Shown: positions 9,321 through 18,471, counted from the first letter of the stretch. The stretch is 48,751 nucleotides of DNA from Methanobrevibacter sp. (GCA_017434525.1 JAFRFD010000095.1:1-48751); one strand, 5' to 3'. Notes: a model not told the origin generated them from the letters alone. Numbers and translations are program-made.

Positions 9321-10664
9321 ATGAGCGTTGAAGTTATCGCTATTGGCGGATATCAAGAAGTCGGGAAAAACATGACTGCTGTCAGGATTGGCGAAGATGT
9401 CATAATCTTTGATATGGGAATCCATCTTGACAGAATCAGTATGCACGAAGATACTGATATTGATAGGATGCATAGCTTAGATTTAATAGAAAGAGGAGTT
9501 ATTCCTGATGACACCTTAATGAAAGATGTTGACGGCAAAGTTAAAGGAATAGTATTCTCTCACGGTCACTTGGACCATATAGGTGCAGTAGCTAAATTAG
9601 CACATAGGTACGATGCACCATTAATAGGAACACCATATACTGCCGCTTTAATTGAAAAGCAAATTAAAGGGGAACGTAAATTTAAAGTAACAAATCCGAT
9701 TAAACCTTTAAACCCTGGAAGTAAAATGAAATTGTCCAAGGACATTACATTGGAATTTGTTCAATCAACACACAGTATTCCTCAGGCGGTATTTCCAGTA
9801 TTGCACACTCCGGAAGGAGTTATTGTTTACGCATTGGATTTCAAATTTGATAACCATCAAAAGGTATCTCCACCACCTGACTACAAAAGACTCAAGGAAT
9901 TAGGTAGAAAAGGAGTGCTTGCATTAATAGTGGAGACAACTAATGCAAAAAACTATAATGAAGTTAAAACCCATTCCGAAAGAATTGCAAAAAATATTTT
10001 AGAGGATGTAATGAAAGGACCTCTTCAAGAGAGAACCGGAATGATTGTAACTACATTTTCATCTCACGTTGAACGTGTACAGGCAATAGCAGACATTGCT
10101 AAAAAAAGCCACAGGGAAATATTCTTCCTTGGAAGATCCATGGAAAGGTTCTGTGGAATTGCACAAAAATTAGGAATATTAAAATTACCAAAAAATGCCA
10201 GTATTTATGGCTCTCCTAAAGCAGTGAACAAAGCTTTAATGAAAGCTGATGAAGACAGGGCAAACTATTTGCTTGTAACTACAGGTCACCAAGGTGAACC
10301 TGATGCATTACTTCCAAGAATAGCAAATGGAAGAACCCCATTCAATATTAAAAAAGGAGATAATGTAATCATTTCAGCACCGATTATTCCAAATCCGACA
10401 AATGCTGCTAACAGGCACATTATGGAGAGGAGATTAAAAATAAAAGGTGCAAGAATTTATCCAAATGCTCACGTTTCCGGACACGCTGGAAGGGAAGACC
10501 ACAGGGAATTCTTACGTATGTTAAAACCACAACATATTATACCGGCACACGGAGATTTATCAATGCTTGCAGCTTATGCAGAATTGGCAGAAGAGGAAGG
10601 ATACAGAATAGGTTATGATATTCATATCTTAAGAAATGCTCAAGCACAAGTTTTTAAAAGTTAA
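9321..10664 (+). CDS. rnj: Ribonuclease J-type metallo-beta-lactamase (aRNase J)
   Basis: Predicted 5'-3' exoribonuclease of the beta-CASP metallo-beta-lactamase group. The zinc motif is HGHLDH at residues 81-86; later metal and beta-CASP segments include 'STHSIPQAV', 'ALDFKFDNH', 'TTFSSHVERVQAI', 'NAHVSGHAGREDH' and 'IIPAHGD'. The length of 447 matches archaeal RNase J. It sits in the isoprenoid operon between fni and idsA, an order I recall as common in Methanobacteriales. Confidence 0.92.
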   Translation: MSVEVIAIGGYQEVGKNMTAVRIGEDVIIFDMGIHLDRISMHEDTDIDRMHSLDLIERGVIPDDTLMKDVDGKVKGIVFSHGHLDHIGAVAKLAHRYDAPLIGTPYTAALIEKQIKGERKFKVTNPIKPLNPGSKMKLSKDITLEFVQSTHSIPQAVFPVLHTPEGVIVYALDFKFDNHQKVSPPPDYKRLKELGRKGVLALIVETTNAKNYNEVKTHSERIAKNILEDVMKGPLQERTGMIVTTFSSHVERVQAIADIAKKSHREIFFLGRSMERFCGIAQKLGILKLPKNASIYGSPKAVNKALMKADEDRANYLLVTTGHQGEPDALLPRIANGRTPFNIKKGDNVIISAPIIPNPTNAANRHIMERRLKIKGARIYPNAHVSGHAGREDHREFLRMLKPQHIIPAHGDLSMLAAYAELAEEEGYRIGYDIHILRNAQAQVFKS

Positions 10665-10676
10665 AAGAGGGATATA

Positions 10677-11657
10677 ATGAGTGATGTAAAAGAGGTACTT
10701 GGAAGTTATTCAACTGACATTACTAAAACTATTGAAGAGGAATTAGCCACTATTGCTCCAGATAATCTTGCAGAGGCATCCGTTTACCTTACAAGAGCTG
10801 GTGGAAAAATGCTTAGGCCTGCATTGACCTTAATTGTCTCTGAAGCAGTTGGAGGTAATCGTGAATCTGCATTAAAATCCGCTGCAGCTATTGAATTGAT
10901 CCATACATTTTCACTTATCCATGATGATATTATGGATCAGGATGATATGAGAAGGGGAATGCCATCTGTCCACAAGGTTTGGGGAGATGATGTAGCGATT
11001 CTTGCAGGAGACACATTATTTTCAAAAGCTTTTGAAATAATTATCGGAAGTGAAGGAACCAGTTCAGAGCAAAACAACAAGGCTTTGGCCACTGTTGCGG
11101 ACGCATGCGTTAAAATCTGTGAAGGTCAGGCATCCGACATGGGCTTTGAAGAAAGATTTGATGTAACTGAAGATGAATACATGGAAATGATTTTCAAAAA
11201 GACAGGTGCATTGATTGCTGCTGCTACAAAAGCTGGAGCAATTATGGGTGGAGCATCTGATGAGGTCATTGATGCAATGTATGAATACGGACGTTTGATA
11301 GGTCTTGCATTCCAAATCCAGGATGATTATCTGGATATTGCAGCTGATGAAGAGACATTAGGTAAACCAATTGGTTCTGACATCGGTAAAGGAAAGATGA
11401 CCATCATTGCAATCAAAGGTTTGGCAAGTGTCGAAGATGATAGATTGCTCGAAATCTTAAAAGCTGATAATAATTCTCAAGATGAGATAGATGAAGCGAT
11501 TGAAATTTTAGAAAATTGTGGTGCTATTGAATATGCTCGCAATTTGGCACTAGAATCTGTGGACCAAGCAAAAGAAGTACTTGAAATATTGGATGATTCT
11601 TCATTTAAACAGGTACTTGTTGACATTGCAGATTTTGTACTTGAGAGAAGCGCATAA
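10677..11657 (+). CDS. idsA: Short-chain isoprenyl diphosphate synthase (GGPP/FPP synthase)
   Basis: Condenses IPP units to farnesyl/geranylgeranyl diphosphate for archaeal ether lipids. First aspartate-rich motif DDIMD at residues 83-87 and second DDYLD at 216-220; 'GGKMLRPAL' near residue 42 binds IPP. Phe78 lies five residues before the first motif, the region that sets chain length, but I cannot fix the product length from it. It is the last gene of the lipid operon; a stop-codon hairpin and long T-runs follow. Confidence 0.93.
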   Translation: MSDVKEVLGSYSTDITKTIEEELATIAPDNLAEASVYLTRAGGKMLRPALTLIVSEAVGGNRESALKSAAAIELIHTFSLIHDDIMDQDDMRRGMPSVHKVWGDDVAILAGDTLFSKAFEIIIGSEGTSSEQNNKALATVADACVKICEGQASDMGFEERFDVTEDEYMEMIFKKTGALIAAATKAGAIMGGASDEVIDAMYEYGRLIGLAFQIQDDYLDIAADEETLGKPIGSDIGKGKMTIIAIKGLASVEDDRLLEILKADNNSQDEIDEAIEILENCGAIEYARNLALESVDQAKEVLEILDDSSFKQVLVDIADFVLERSA

Positions 11658-11690
11658 TTTCTCTCACTTTTTTACTTTTTTTTTTTAATG
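11643..11690 (+). terminator. Stop-codon hairpin plus T-runs after idsA
   Basis: GAGAGAA (11643-11649) pairs perfectly with TTCTCTC (11659-11665); the loop contains the idsA stop codon. Two T-runs follow, the longer of about 11 T. Archaeal polymerase ends on T-runs, so this is a strong end for the eno-idsA region. Confidence 0.75.
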
Positions 11691-11727
11691 ATTTTTCTAA
11701 AAGCAGTTTATGTGAAAAAAAATTCAG

Positions 11728-11764
11728 GAATCCCCACCCTCTTTTAGGGTGGGGTGGTTCAATT
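11728..11764 (+). mobile_element. Possible solo right end of an IS200/IS605-type element
   Basis: CCCCACCCT-CTTTT-AGGGTGGGG is a perfect 9-bp hairpin (11732-11754), preceded by GGAAT and followed by TGGTTCAA. As I recall, that layout is typical of the right ends of TnpB-carrying IS200/IS605 elements (and of the omega-RNA scaffold). No tnpA or tnpB remnant of useful length precedes it, so this would be a solo or decayed end. A plain hairpin terminator is the alternative. Confidence 0.4.
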
Positions 11765-11766
11765 TT

Positions 11767-11797
11767 AATGATTCCAGATTTCTCCGGAATCATTTTT
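11767..11797 (+). terminator. Perfect hairpin with T-tail
   Basis: AATGATTCC (11767-11775) pairs perfectly with GGAATCATT (11786-11794) around a 10-base loop and ends in five T. It could act as a back-up terminator, or as part of the neighbouring possible element end. Confidence 0.45.
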
Positions 11798-12036
11798 CTA
11801 TGTTAGTTTTGATTTTGTTTTGAAATTTCTATTTTTTTAAGTAACAATGGATATGAATTTATCCAAAGAAATGATTCTTTAGATGTTTTTGAGATATATG
11901 TTATAGAAATTTCCATGTTCTTGATAATAACTAGTATTATCGTCAATAATTATATTTAAAGTATTATTTAACTTTTTTCTTTGATTTTAAAACAATTTTA
12001 CCAGTTTAAGTCAATTTTTCTAAATGGAGTCAATAA

Positions 12037-12045
12037 GTTTATAAC
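12037..12045 (+). promoter_or_regulatory. TATA box for a probably leaderless ADP-ribosylglycohydrolase mRNA
   Basis: GTTTATAAC is centred about 27 bases before the ATG at 12068, the normal TATA-to-start distance in archaea. No Shine-Dalgarno sequence precedes that ATG, so transcription probably starts at or next to the first codon. Confidence 0.5.
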
Positions 12046-12067
12046 AGATTAAACACAATATGATAGT

Positions 12068-12856
12068 ATGAAAGGAATTATTGGTGCTATTGCCGGAGAC
12101 ATAATTGGATCAACTCATGAGTTTCATCCAATAAAAACAAAGGATTTTAACTTATTTAACAGATATTCTATGTTTACAGATGATACCGTAATGACATTGG
12201 CTATTGCCAAATGGCTATGTGAAGATAAGGATTCTAAAGATGTTTTAATTAGATGTGTAAAGGATTTTGGAAATAGGTATCCCAATGCAGGGTATGGTGG
12301 AATGTTTAAAAATTGGCTTTCCCAAGAATCTCCTGAATCCTATGGCAGTTGGGCAAACGGTTCGGCCATGAGAGTCTCACCATGTGCATGGGTCGCTGAA
12401 AGTTTAGAGGAATCACAAAGGTTGGCTGAATTATCAGCAATAATAACTCATGACCATCCGGAAGGTGTAAAAGGGGCTCTTGCAACATCAGATGCGATTT
12501 ATCTGGCACGTGTCGGAGCATCAAAGGATGAAATCAGAGAACATGTTGAAGTTCGCTATGAATATGATTTGGACCGCACAGTTGATGAGATAAGGCCTAC
12601 ATATTCATTCGATGTGTCATGTGCTGGAAGCGTGCCTGAATCCATTATTTGCTTTTTGGATGCAAAGGACTTTGAAGATACGATAAGAAATGCAGTATCT
12701 TTGGGCGGTGATGCCGACACTCAGGCAGCAATTGCAGGCAGCATTGCAGCTGCATATTGGGAAGTTCCTAAAAACATTGCCTATAAATCCATTCATCGCT
12801 TGGATTATTTCTTATTAAATGCATTCATTAAATTTGAAGAAACTATTGCAAGATAA
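12068..12856 (+). CDS. ADP-ribosylglycohydrolase family protein
   Basis: DraG/ARH-fold hydrolase of 262 residues that removes ADP-ribose from proteins or small molecules using two Mg2+ ions. 'GAIAGDIIGS' opens the protein, the metal motif FTDDT is at residues 36-40, and the second metal motif 'LGGDADTQAAIAGSIAAAYW' lies near 212-230. The substrate cannot be read from sequence. No DraT or ADP-ribosyltransferase gene is nearby. It ends one base before the convergent TrmB-like gene. Confidence 0.88.
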   Translation: MKGIIGAIAGDIIGSTHEFHPIKTKDFNLFNRYSMFTDDTVMTLAIAKWLCEDKDSKDVLIRCVKDFGNRYPNAGYGGMFKNWLSQESPESYGSWANGSAMRVSPCAWVAESLEESQRLAELSAIITHDHPEGVKGALATSDAIYLARVGASKDEIREHVEVRYEYDLDRTVDEIRPTYSFDVSCAGSVPESIICFLDAKDFEDTIRNAVSLGGDADTQAAIAGSIAAAYWEVPKNIAYKSIHRLDYFLLNAFIKFEETIAR

Positions 12857-12857
12857 G

Positions 12858-13640
12858 CTATAATTTCTTCTTCTCTTTATTTTTGATTTTTTTAAGCTGG
12901 TTCATGAACCTTTCATCGTAGTTTTTTGCAACATCCTCATATTTGTTCCATATTCCAATTGCAGTTTGTGGAATAACATTGCGCTTGTCTTCTGAAAATT
13001 TGGTGTAAGTGTGCATCATTTCTTTGGAATCGGAAATCATCACTTTAACGAATGGAATGTCTGCTTTTTGAATATTAATGTTGGCATCTTTAAATAAACG
13101 TATTATGTTTACCTCTTCATCGTTAACATAACATGTCGGTGAAGCCAGGATATTCACATTTAATGAAGGTCTGTTTTTGAATGCTTTAATCAGTGCTTCC
13201 CCTTCTCCTTCAAATAGGAATCCTATTCTCATGTTGACGGATGTTTTTGCTCTTTTAATGATTTCTAATTCTTGGGATATGATTTTTTCAACACCATATA
13301 TTCTCCATATCGGTGCTTGAACCTGGCTCATTCCATTTTCATATATGTTTGTTAATCTGGAAATCGCATCATCAATTTCTCCATCAATTCGTTCTTTTTC
13401 ACGGTTTAAAACTTCCATTGGTGATTTGACATGGTATATTTGAGGTCTACCGTCTTCAACTTCAATAAAATTTTTCTCGACAAGTCCCTTCAAGACATCA
13501 TAAATTTTGCTTCTGGGGATGCCCGATTTTTCAGCTATTTCTGCTGCTGTTGCAGAAATTAATGATGTGAGCGCCACATACGCTTCGGATTCATACAGTG
13601 TCAGTCCAATTCTCTTAAGTACGGTTACATCTTCCTTCAT
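12858..13640 (-). CDS. TrmB-family transcriptional regulator
   Basis: Archaeal regulator with an N-terminal winged helix (about residues 1-75: 'LTLYESEAYVALTSLISATAAEIAEKSGIPRSKIYDVLKGLVEKNFIEVEDGRP' region), a short coiled coil, and a C-terminal effector domain of the TrmB type; 260 residues. No Shine-Dalgarno is seen, and a TATATTATA-like element on the minus strand lies about 27 bases upstream, so the mRNA is probably leaderless. It is divergent from hcp and shares its intergenic dyad, so it may regulate itself and hcp. The ligand is unknown. Confidence 0.85.
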   Translation of the reverse strand: MKEDVTVLKRIGLTLYESEAYVALTSLISATAAEIAEKSGIPRSKIYDVLKGLVEKNFIEVEDGRPQIYHVKSPMEVLNREKERIDGEIDDAISRLTNIYENGMSQVQAPIWRIYGVEKIISQELEIIKRAKTSVNMRIGFLFEGEGEALIKAFKNRPSLNVNILASPTCYVNDEEVNIIRLFKDANINIQKADIPFVKVMISDSKEMMHTYTKFSEDKRNVIPQTAIGIWNKYEDVAKNYDERFMNQLKKIKNKEKKKL

Positions 13641-13662
13641 GTTAATGTATTTGTTGCAATTG

Positions 13663-13754
13663 ATATAATAAGTTTACTACTTATAACCCTTGTTTAGTGA
13701 CAAAACCTTTATATGCTTTCATAAGATAATTTTATTCAACGAATTAATGAGGTT
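13663..13754. promoter_or_regulatory. Divergent trmB-like/hcp promoter with dyad
   Basis: The dyad ATAAGT-TTACT-ACTTAT (13668-13684) overlaps the minus-strand TATA/BRE region of the regulator gene. The hcp TATA element CTTTATATG is at 13707-13715 and its ribosome binding site GAGGTT is at 13749-13754. The dyad sits upstream of the hcp core promoter, so one bound regulator could repress its own gene and activate hcp. That is inference from position only. Confidence 0.5.
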
Positions 13755-13760
13755 ATTAAA

Positions 13761-15068
13761 ATGACAGATAAATTGGATATGTTTTGTTACCAATGTTCCC
13801 AGACCGCTCACGGTACTGGATGTACTATAAAAGGGGTTTGCGGTAAAAATGCAACTGTTGCAAGATTGCAAGATAATTTGATCTTTACCATGAAAGGTAT
13901 AAGTGCATACAACTACAATGCAAATGTTTTAGGTAAATCCAACCCTGAAATTGATGCATTCCTAACCAAAGGATTATACACAACATTGACAAATGTCAAC
14001 TTTGATGTAAACGATCTGGTGGCATTGGCTCTTGAAGCAGGTAAAGTAAGTGTTGATGTAATGAGATTACTCAAAGATGCACACATTGAAGCCTACGGAG
14101 AACCGAAACCTGTTGAAGTTAAAGTTGGAGCACAGGAAGGCCCTGCAATTATTGTAACCGGCCATGACCTAAAAGCTTTGGAAGAATTATTAAAACAAGT
14201 TGAAGGAACTGACATTAAGGTTTACACTCACTCTGAAATGTTGCCTGCACACGGTTATCCTGGCTTAAACAAATACGAAAACCTTGCAGGACAGCTTGGT
14301 GGGGCATGGCATGACCAAAGAATGGTATTCAAGAAATACAATGCGGCTATTGTTGGAACCAGTAACTGCGTTTTACCTGCTATGGACTCATACAAGGAAA
14401 GAATGTTTACAATGGATGTTGCAAAACTTGAAGGTGTAAAAACCATTGAAGATTATGACTTCTCCGAAGTAATTGAATGTGCAAAGTCTCTTGGATCTTT
14501 AGAACCTGAAGAGTTGACCACAATCACTACCGGATGGAGTGCTGGAGCTATTGTAGAACACGCTGATGCCATCAAAAAATTAGTTGAAGAAGGTAAAATC
14601 AGAAGGTTCTTTGTCGTTGGAGGATGTGACAAAGCTGCTAAACACAACGACTACTACAGAGAGTTCGTTGCAAACTTGCCTGAGGACACCGTTATCCTAA
14701 CATTGGCATGTGGTAAATACAAATTCAATGACTTGGATTTAGGCGATATCGAAGGAATCCCAAGATTATTGGATGTTGGACAATGTAATGATACAATTGT
14801 TGCAGTTGATGTTGCAGTGGCGTTATGTGAATTGTTTGGTATGGAATTGAATGAATTGCCATTAACTATTGTTCTCTCTTGGATGGAACAGAAAGCTGCA
14901 GCAGTACTCTGGGCATTGCTCTACTTGGGCAAAACCGACATGTGGATTGGACCTGTGCTTCCTGCATGGTGTAACGAAGATATTTTAAATGTCTTGGTTG
15001 AAAACTACAACTTAACACCAACAACAGGTGATGCAATAGCTGATATTAAAACCATACTGGGTGAATAA
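13761..15068 (+). CDS. hcp: Hydroxylamine reductase / hybrid cluster protein
   Basis: Fe-S-O hybrid-cluster protein linked to nitrosative-stress defence and hydroxylamine or NO reduction. N-terminal cluster cysteines C9, C12, C21 and C27 give C-x2-C-x8-C-x5-C. Hybrid-cluster cysteines are likely those in 'GTSNCVLP', '[10 protein letters not shown]', 'LACGKY' and '[10 protein letters not shown]'. At 435 residues it matches the short class III proteins of archaea and thermophiles rather than the 550-residue bacterial form. It is transcribed with a cupin gene that starts two bases after its stop. Confidence 0.93.
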   Translation: MTDKLDMFCYQCSQTAHGTGCTIKGVCGKNATVARLQDNLIFTMKGISAYNYNANVLGKSNPEIDAFLTKGLYTTLTNVNFDVNDLVALALEAGKVSVDVMRLLKDAHIEAYGEPKPVEVKVGAQEGPAIIVTGHDLKALEELLKQVEGTDIKVYTHSEMLPAHGYPGLNKYENLAGQLGGAWHDQRMVFKKYNAAIVGTSNCVLPAMDSYKERMFTMDVAKLEGVKTIEDYDFSEVIECAKSLGSLEPEELTTITTGWSAGAIVEHADAIKKLVEEGKIRRFFVVGGCDKAAKHNDYYREFVANLPEDTVILTLACGKYKFNDLDLGDIEGIPRLLDVGQCNDTIVAVDVAVALCELFGMELNELPLTIVLSWMEQKAAAVLWALLYLGKTDMWIGPVLPAWCNEDILNVLVENYNLTPTTGDAIADIKTILGE

Positions 15069-15069
15069 G

Positions 15070-15399
15070 ATGACAGAAGATCTAAAAGCAAAACCACTCG
15101 ATATTCAATTTTTGCTTGATTATCAAAAGGACAGCGTAGTTAGTCGTGAGGTAATAAAAAAGGAATTAGGAACTGTGACATTTTTCGCTTTTGATCAAGG
15201 TCAGGGATTATCTGAACATTCAGCTCCATTTGATGCAATGGTTCAAGTAATTGATGGTGAAGCAGAAATTACCATTTCCGGTGTAAAACACACTGTTAAA
15301 GCAGGTGAGATTATTATCATGCCTGCAAATGAACCACATGCACTTCAAGCTGAAAACAGTCCATATAAAATGATATTGACCATGATTAAATCAGATTAA
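15070..15399 (+). CDS. Cupin-domain protein
   Basis: Single-domain cupin of 109 residues. Motif 1 is recognisable but weak ('SEHSAPFDAMVQVIDGEAE', with one clear histidine), and motif 2 is 'KAGEIIIMPANEPHALQA'. I use the ATG at 15070; the frame is open upstream to a GTG at 15061, but GGGTGAATAAG forms the ribosome binding site overlapping the hcp stop. Coupling with hcp suggests a role in the same stress response, for example sensing or metal-dependent small-molecule chemistry. Confidence 0.85.
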   Translation: MTEDLKAKPLDIQFLLDYQKDSVVSREVIKKELGTVTFFAFDQGQGLSEHSAPFDAMVQVIDGEAEITISGVKHTVKAGEIIIMPANEPHALQAENSPYKMILTMIKSD

Positions 15400-15423
15400 G
15401 GTCATTTAAGACTATCATTAATG

Positions 15424-15467
15424 CTATGATGTTATTGGGTGTTAATCGCTCAATAACTATTTCATAG
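15424..15467. repeat. Extended intergenic hairpin between convergent genes
   Basis: Outer arms CTATGA/TCATAG and inner arms GTTATTGGG/CTCAATAAC (one G-T pair) form an imperfect stem of about 15 pairs around a 9-base loop. It lies between the cupin gene and the convergent methyltransferase gene, so a bidirectional terminator is the simplest reading. Confidence 0.5.
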
Positions 15468-15507
15468 TATATTTGTTTTTAAAATTAGGAACACACGTAT
15501 TTCAGAA

Positions 15508-16320
15508 CTATTTTTTCCACCAAACCATTATCCAATCTGCCTTATCTTTAACGTTATAGTATTTTTTGGTTTCATTGTCATATGTGAGTATTCTTTCCAG
15601 ATAATCTTTCAATAGTTCCTTTTCTTCATCTGAATATAAATCAAGCCTGAACTTGCCGTTGTCCATAGCCTCTTCTATACTGTCATATTCACGATAATTA
15701 TTCAAATCAAAACGTTGGATATTTGCATAGATTCCCATATTAAATAGAATGTTGAAGAAATAATCGTAATCAGGAAAATCTTCGGTTTGCTTATTTAATT
15801 CCCTGTCGAAGTCTCTTTCGATTTTTTTGTTTTCGGGTCCAAAAATAGTTATGAAAACATATTTATTTGCAATTTTATCCAATTCCTCCAAGACTTCTTC
15901 AATCGGCATTATTGCATTTAGAGATCTTGAGCAAACGACAACATCAACATCTCCAATCTCTTCGTATTTAATCTCTTCAATCGGTTTTAAAATGGTTTCA
16001 ATATTGACTGCACCCTCATCTTTTGCTCTTTTTTCCAAATACTCAATCATTTTGGTTGAGGAATCAAGACCTATTACTTTTTTAACCTTTTTGGAAAGCG
16101 GCACAGTGATTGACCCTTCGCCGCATCCCACATCTAAAACGGTATCATCTTCATCTAGGATTAACATGTCAAATAAAGCAGAGTTATAGTCCTCTTTTCT
16201 TGTTCTTTTAAAAAATCCGGGAGCCGCCTTATCCCAATCCTTATTTTTCTTGCCTTCAAGCCTTTCTCTCCAGTAGCTGGCCCAGTCAACTTCATTTGGA
16301 TTTTCAATGCATTGTTTCAT
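15508..16320 (-). CDS. Class I SAM-dependent methyltransferase
   Basis: Rossmann-fold methyltransferase of 270 residues. The SAM-binding motif I is 'TVLDVGCGEGSITVPLSKKVKKVIGLDSS', followed by an acidic strand end. N-terminal 'NEVDWASYWRERLEGKKNKDWDKAAPGF' is a lineage extension seen in methanogen methyltransferases of unknown substrate. It begins two bases after the aldo/keto reductase stop on the same strand. The substrate is not determinable. Confidence 0.85.
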   Translation of the reverse strand: MKQCIENPNEVDWASYWRERLEGKKNKDWDKAAPGFFKRTRKEDYNSALFDMLILDEDDTVLDVGCGEGSITVPLSKKVKKVIGLDSSTKMIEYLEKRAKDEGAVNIETILKPIEEIKYEEIGDVDVVVCSRSLNAIMPIEEVLEELDKIANKYVFITIFGPENKKIERDFDRELNKQTEDFPDYDYFFNILFNMGIYANIQRFDLNNYREYDSIEEAMDNGKFRLDLYSDEEKELLKDYLERILTYDNETKKYYNVKDKADWIMVWWKK

Positions 16321-16322
16321 GG

Positions 16323-17333
16323 TTACACCTTGGTTTTCCCGGACAATACGTTTTGATAGTCTTCATAGTTTTCCTTTAACAGTTCAGGGATATCCAGTTC
16401 GTATGGACATTTGTCCACACAGGAATAGCATTCAATGCAATCTTTTGTATGGTCCATCATTTCTCGGTACTCTTCGGTGAGATATGGTTCTGACGGAAAA
16501 CGCCTAATCCAAAGTGACATTCTCGCACATAAGCTAATGTTGATTTCTTCTGGGCACGGCATACAGTATGCGCAGCCTCTACAGAAGTTTTCACCAAGTT
16601 CCTTTTTATCTTTTTTGATATCTGCTTTTAAATCATCTGTTAAAAGGGTATTTTCATCGTATGATAGGAATTCATCGAGTTCTTGGAGTTTTTGAATTCC
16701 CCAAATCGGAAGGACATTATCAAATTGGTTTAGAAAAGCGAAACTGGCTTTGGAATTTTTAATCAATCCTCCGCCCATGGCCTTCATTGCAATAAAACCT
16801 ACGTCCAGTTTTTCACATTTTTTAACCAGCTCTATCTCTTCATCACCACTTAAATATGAAAATGGGTATTGCAGGGTTTCATAAAGCCCGCTTTCGATGG
16901 CTTCATGGGCATGTGTGATTTTATGAGTTGTAATTCCGATATGTTTCACCATTCCCTTTTCCTTAGCTTCAACCATGGCTTTGAATACTTCATCGTCTTT
17001 TTTGGGGACAAAGGAAATATTGTGAAATTGGTATAAATCAAGATAATCAGTTTTTAAACTTTTAAGAGATGTTTCCAGATCGCTCCAAAACACTTCAGGT
17101 GTTTCAGCAGCGGTTTTGCTTGCAATATAAATATTTTCACGGGGAATGTCTTTGAATGCATTTCCCATCTTTTCTTCACTATCTGTGTAGAAATGTGCGG
17201 TATCAAAAAAGTTTATTCCATTGCCATATGCTTTTTTAAGTATTTCAACAGCCTCATCAATAGTGCATCTCTGAATTGGCAGTGCCCCAAATCCATTTTT
17301 GTTTACTTCCAGATTTGTCTTTCCAAGTCTCAT
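16323..17333 (-). CDS. Aldo/keto reductase with C-terminal 4Fe-4S domain
   Basis: The N-terminal (beta/alpha)8 aldo-keto reductase barrel (about 1-230) starts 'MRLGKTNLEVNKNGFGALPIQR' and has the catalytic 'DTAHFYTDSE' tyrosine region. A C-terminal Fe-S region holds 'CRGCAYCMPCPEEINI' and 'CIECYSCVDKCPYELDIP'. This is the common anaerobe-type reductase of about 340 residues, which may take electrons from ferredoxin. It starts one base after the TPR protein stop and precedes the methyltransferase, so the three form an operon. Confidence 0.9.
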   Translation of the reverse strand: MRLGKTNLEVNKNGFGALPIQRCTIDEAVEILKKAYGNGINFFDTAHFYTDSEEKMGNAFKDIPRENIYIASKTAAETPEVFWSDLETSLKSLKTDYLDLYQFHNISFVPKKDDEVFKAMVEAKEKGMVKHIGITTHKITHAHEAIESGLYETLQYPFSYLSGDEEIELVKKCEKLDVGFIAMKAMGGGLIKNSKASFAFLNQFDNVLPIWGIQKLQELDEFLSYDENTLLTDDLKADIKKDKKELGENFCRGCAYCMPCPEEINISLCARMSLWIRRFPSEPYLTEEYREMMDHTKDCIECYSCVDKCPYELDIPELLKENYEDYQNVLSGKTKV

Positions 17334-17334
17334 T

Positions 17335-18339
17335 TCAATAACCTTGCATCTTTAATATAAAATATAAAACTAAAATTATGGCCAATCCGATTAAGGCATA
17401 TTTTGCCGGTAAAAATTTTGTTTGTTTGAATTCCTTATCTTCAATGTCGCCATGCCTCATGATTCTGTCTTTTTCAAAGGAACATTTCTGGTAAATGGCT
17501 TCAATGTCTTTTGGAAGCCTCCCATGTTCATTCAACATGTTGATTGTTTTGTTCAAATATTGAATTGCCTTTTGGTCATCACCAAGTTTAACGCAACAAA
17601 ATGCGGCCTTATAGTTAAAATTGGCAATAAGTTCCAAATCATCCTGAATCTTATTTTCATATGGAATGCATTCGTTATATGCTTTCAGTGCCTCATCGTA
17701 TTGTTTAAGTTCATATAATGCATCGCCTTTCGCATTGAAAGCGTTGACTGTGGCCTCTTCCTTAAGGGATTTGTCCAAATATTCCAGAGCCTCCTTGTTT
17801 TTTCCTGTTTTTTGAAGCATCTGGCCCTTATATAAATCTGATTTTTGAGTTGAACCGAATTGATTTTCATAATTGTTCAAATTTCTTAGGGCATCATCAT
17901 ATCTTTTGGCCTTAATCAAAAGCTCGATTCTAGCCATGTGAAGTTCCTTTTTAGATAATCTAGGCTCTTCAATCTTGGAATATGTTTTGTATTTATCCAA
18001 AGCTTCATCCATATATTTCAATGATTCATCAATGTCTCCTTTATTAAATCTTGACATTGCCTTATCGCAAATCACATTGATGGATTTTGGTTGCTTTTCA
18101 AGGTATTCATCAAAGTATTTCTCGCCATAATCCCCATTGTCATGGGTTTCATCATAATACTGATAATACATTCCCTTCTCTTCAAGTGCGGGCAGATGGT
18201 TTTCATTGATTAAAAGGTCTAAAATTGACAAATAGGATTCAACATCGTCTTTTCCATGTCTTTTTCTAGCCAATTTCAGAGCTTCTTTAAGATTACCTTC
18301 TTCAATGTATTGTTTTGCTTTTACAGTAGCATCGCTCAT
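17335..18339 (-). CDS. TPR-repeat protein with C-terminal membrane anchor
   Basis: 334 residues of tetratricopeptide-type helices ('ALEYLDKSLKEE-TVNAFNAKGDALYELKQYDEALKAYNECIP' is the clearest repeat), ending in a single hydrophobic segment 'KYALIGLAIILVLYFILKMQGY'. That topology predicts a tail-anchored protein facing the cytoplasm, likely a scaffold. I choose the ATG at 18339 because AGGTTGAT lies just upstream; an in-frame TTG at 18348 falls within that site. It is first in the operon with the reductase and methyltransferase. Confidence 0.82.
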   Translation of the reverse strand: MSDATVKAKQYIEEGNLKEALKLARKRHGKDDVESYLSILDLLINENHLPALEEKGMYYQYYDETHDNGDYGEKYFDEYLEKQPKSINVICDKAMSRFNKGDIDESLKYMDEALDKYKTYSKIEEPRLSKKELHMARIELLIKAKRYDDALRNLNNYENQFGSTQKSDLYKGQMLQKTGKNKEALEYLDKSLKEEATVNAFNAKGDALYELKQYDEALKAYNECIPYENKIQDDLELIANFNYKAAFCCVKLGDDQKAIQYLNKTINMLNEHGRLPKDIEAIYQKCSFEKDRIMRHGDIEDKEFKQTKFLPAKYALIGLAIILVLYFILKMQGY

Positions 18340-18394
18340 GCATATCAACCTAATTTTTTTTGTAAAGCTCCAATTTTTTCAATAACTACTCTCA

Positions 18395-18413
18395 TTATAT
18401 TTATATATTTATA
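18395..18413. promoter_or_regulatory. TATA-rich divergent promoter region for gltX and the TPR operon
   Basis: A TTATATTTATATATTTATAG stretch lies about 60-75 bases upstream of gltX and about 55-75 bases upstream of the TPR gene start. Elements in both orientations can be read in it, so it may serve both directions. Confidence 0.35.
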
Positions 18414-18471
18414 GATAGATAAATAATATTGCTTATTTTTATTATTGAATTAATTAAATTGTGATGATTAA

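Larger units (their letters stand above)
11658..12036. other. Intergenic region with hairpins and a possible solo IS200/IS605 end
   Basis: No open frame of note is seen on either strand. The region holds the idsA T-run terminator, a GC-rich hairpin at 11732-11754 that stands out in AT-rich DNA, a second perfect hairpin at 11767-11794, and a small dyad GATAATA-ACTAG-TATTATC at 11923-11941. The last 30 bases lead into the promoter of the downstream glycohydrolase gene. Confidence 0.6.

Noticed and set aside
11890..11960. A possible tRNA or small RNA in the idsA downstream gap
   Set aside because: There is a small dyad (11923-11941) but no cloverleaf, no T-loop consensus and no CCA-type end.
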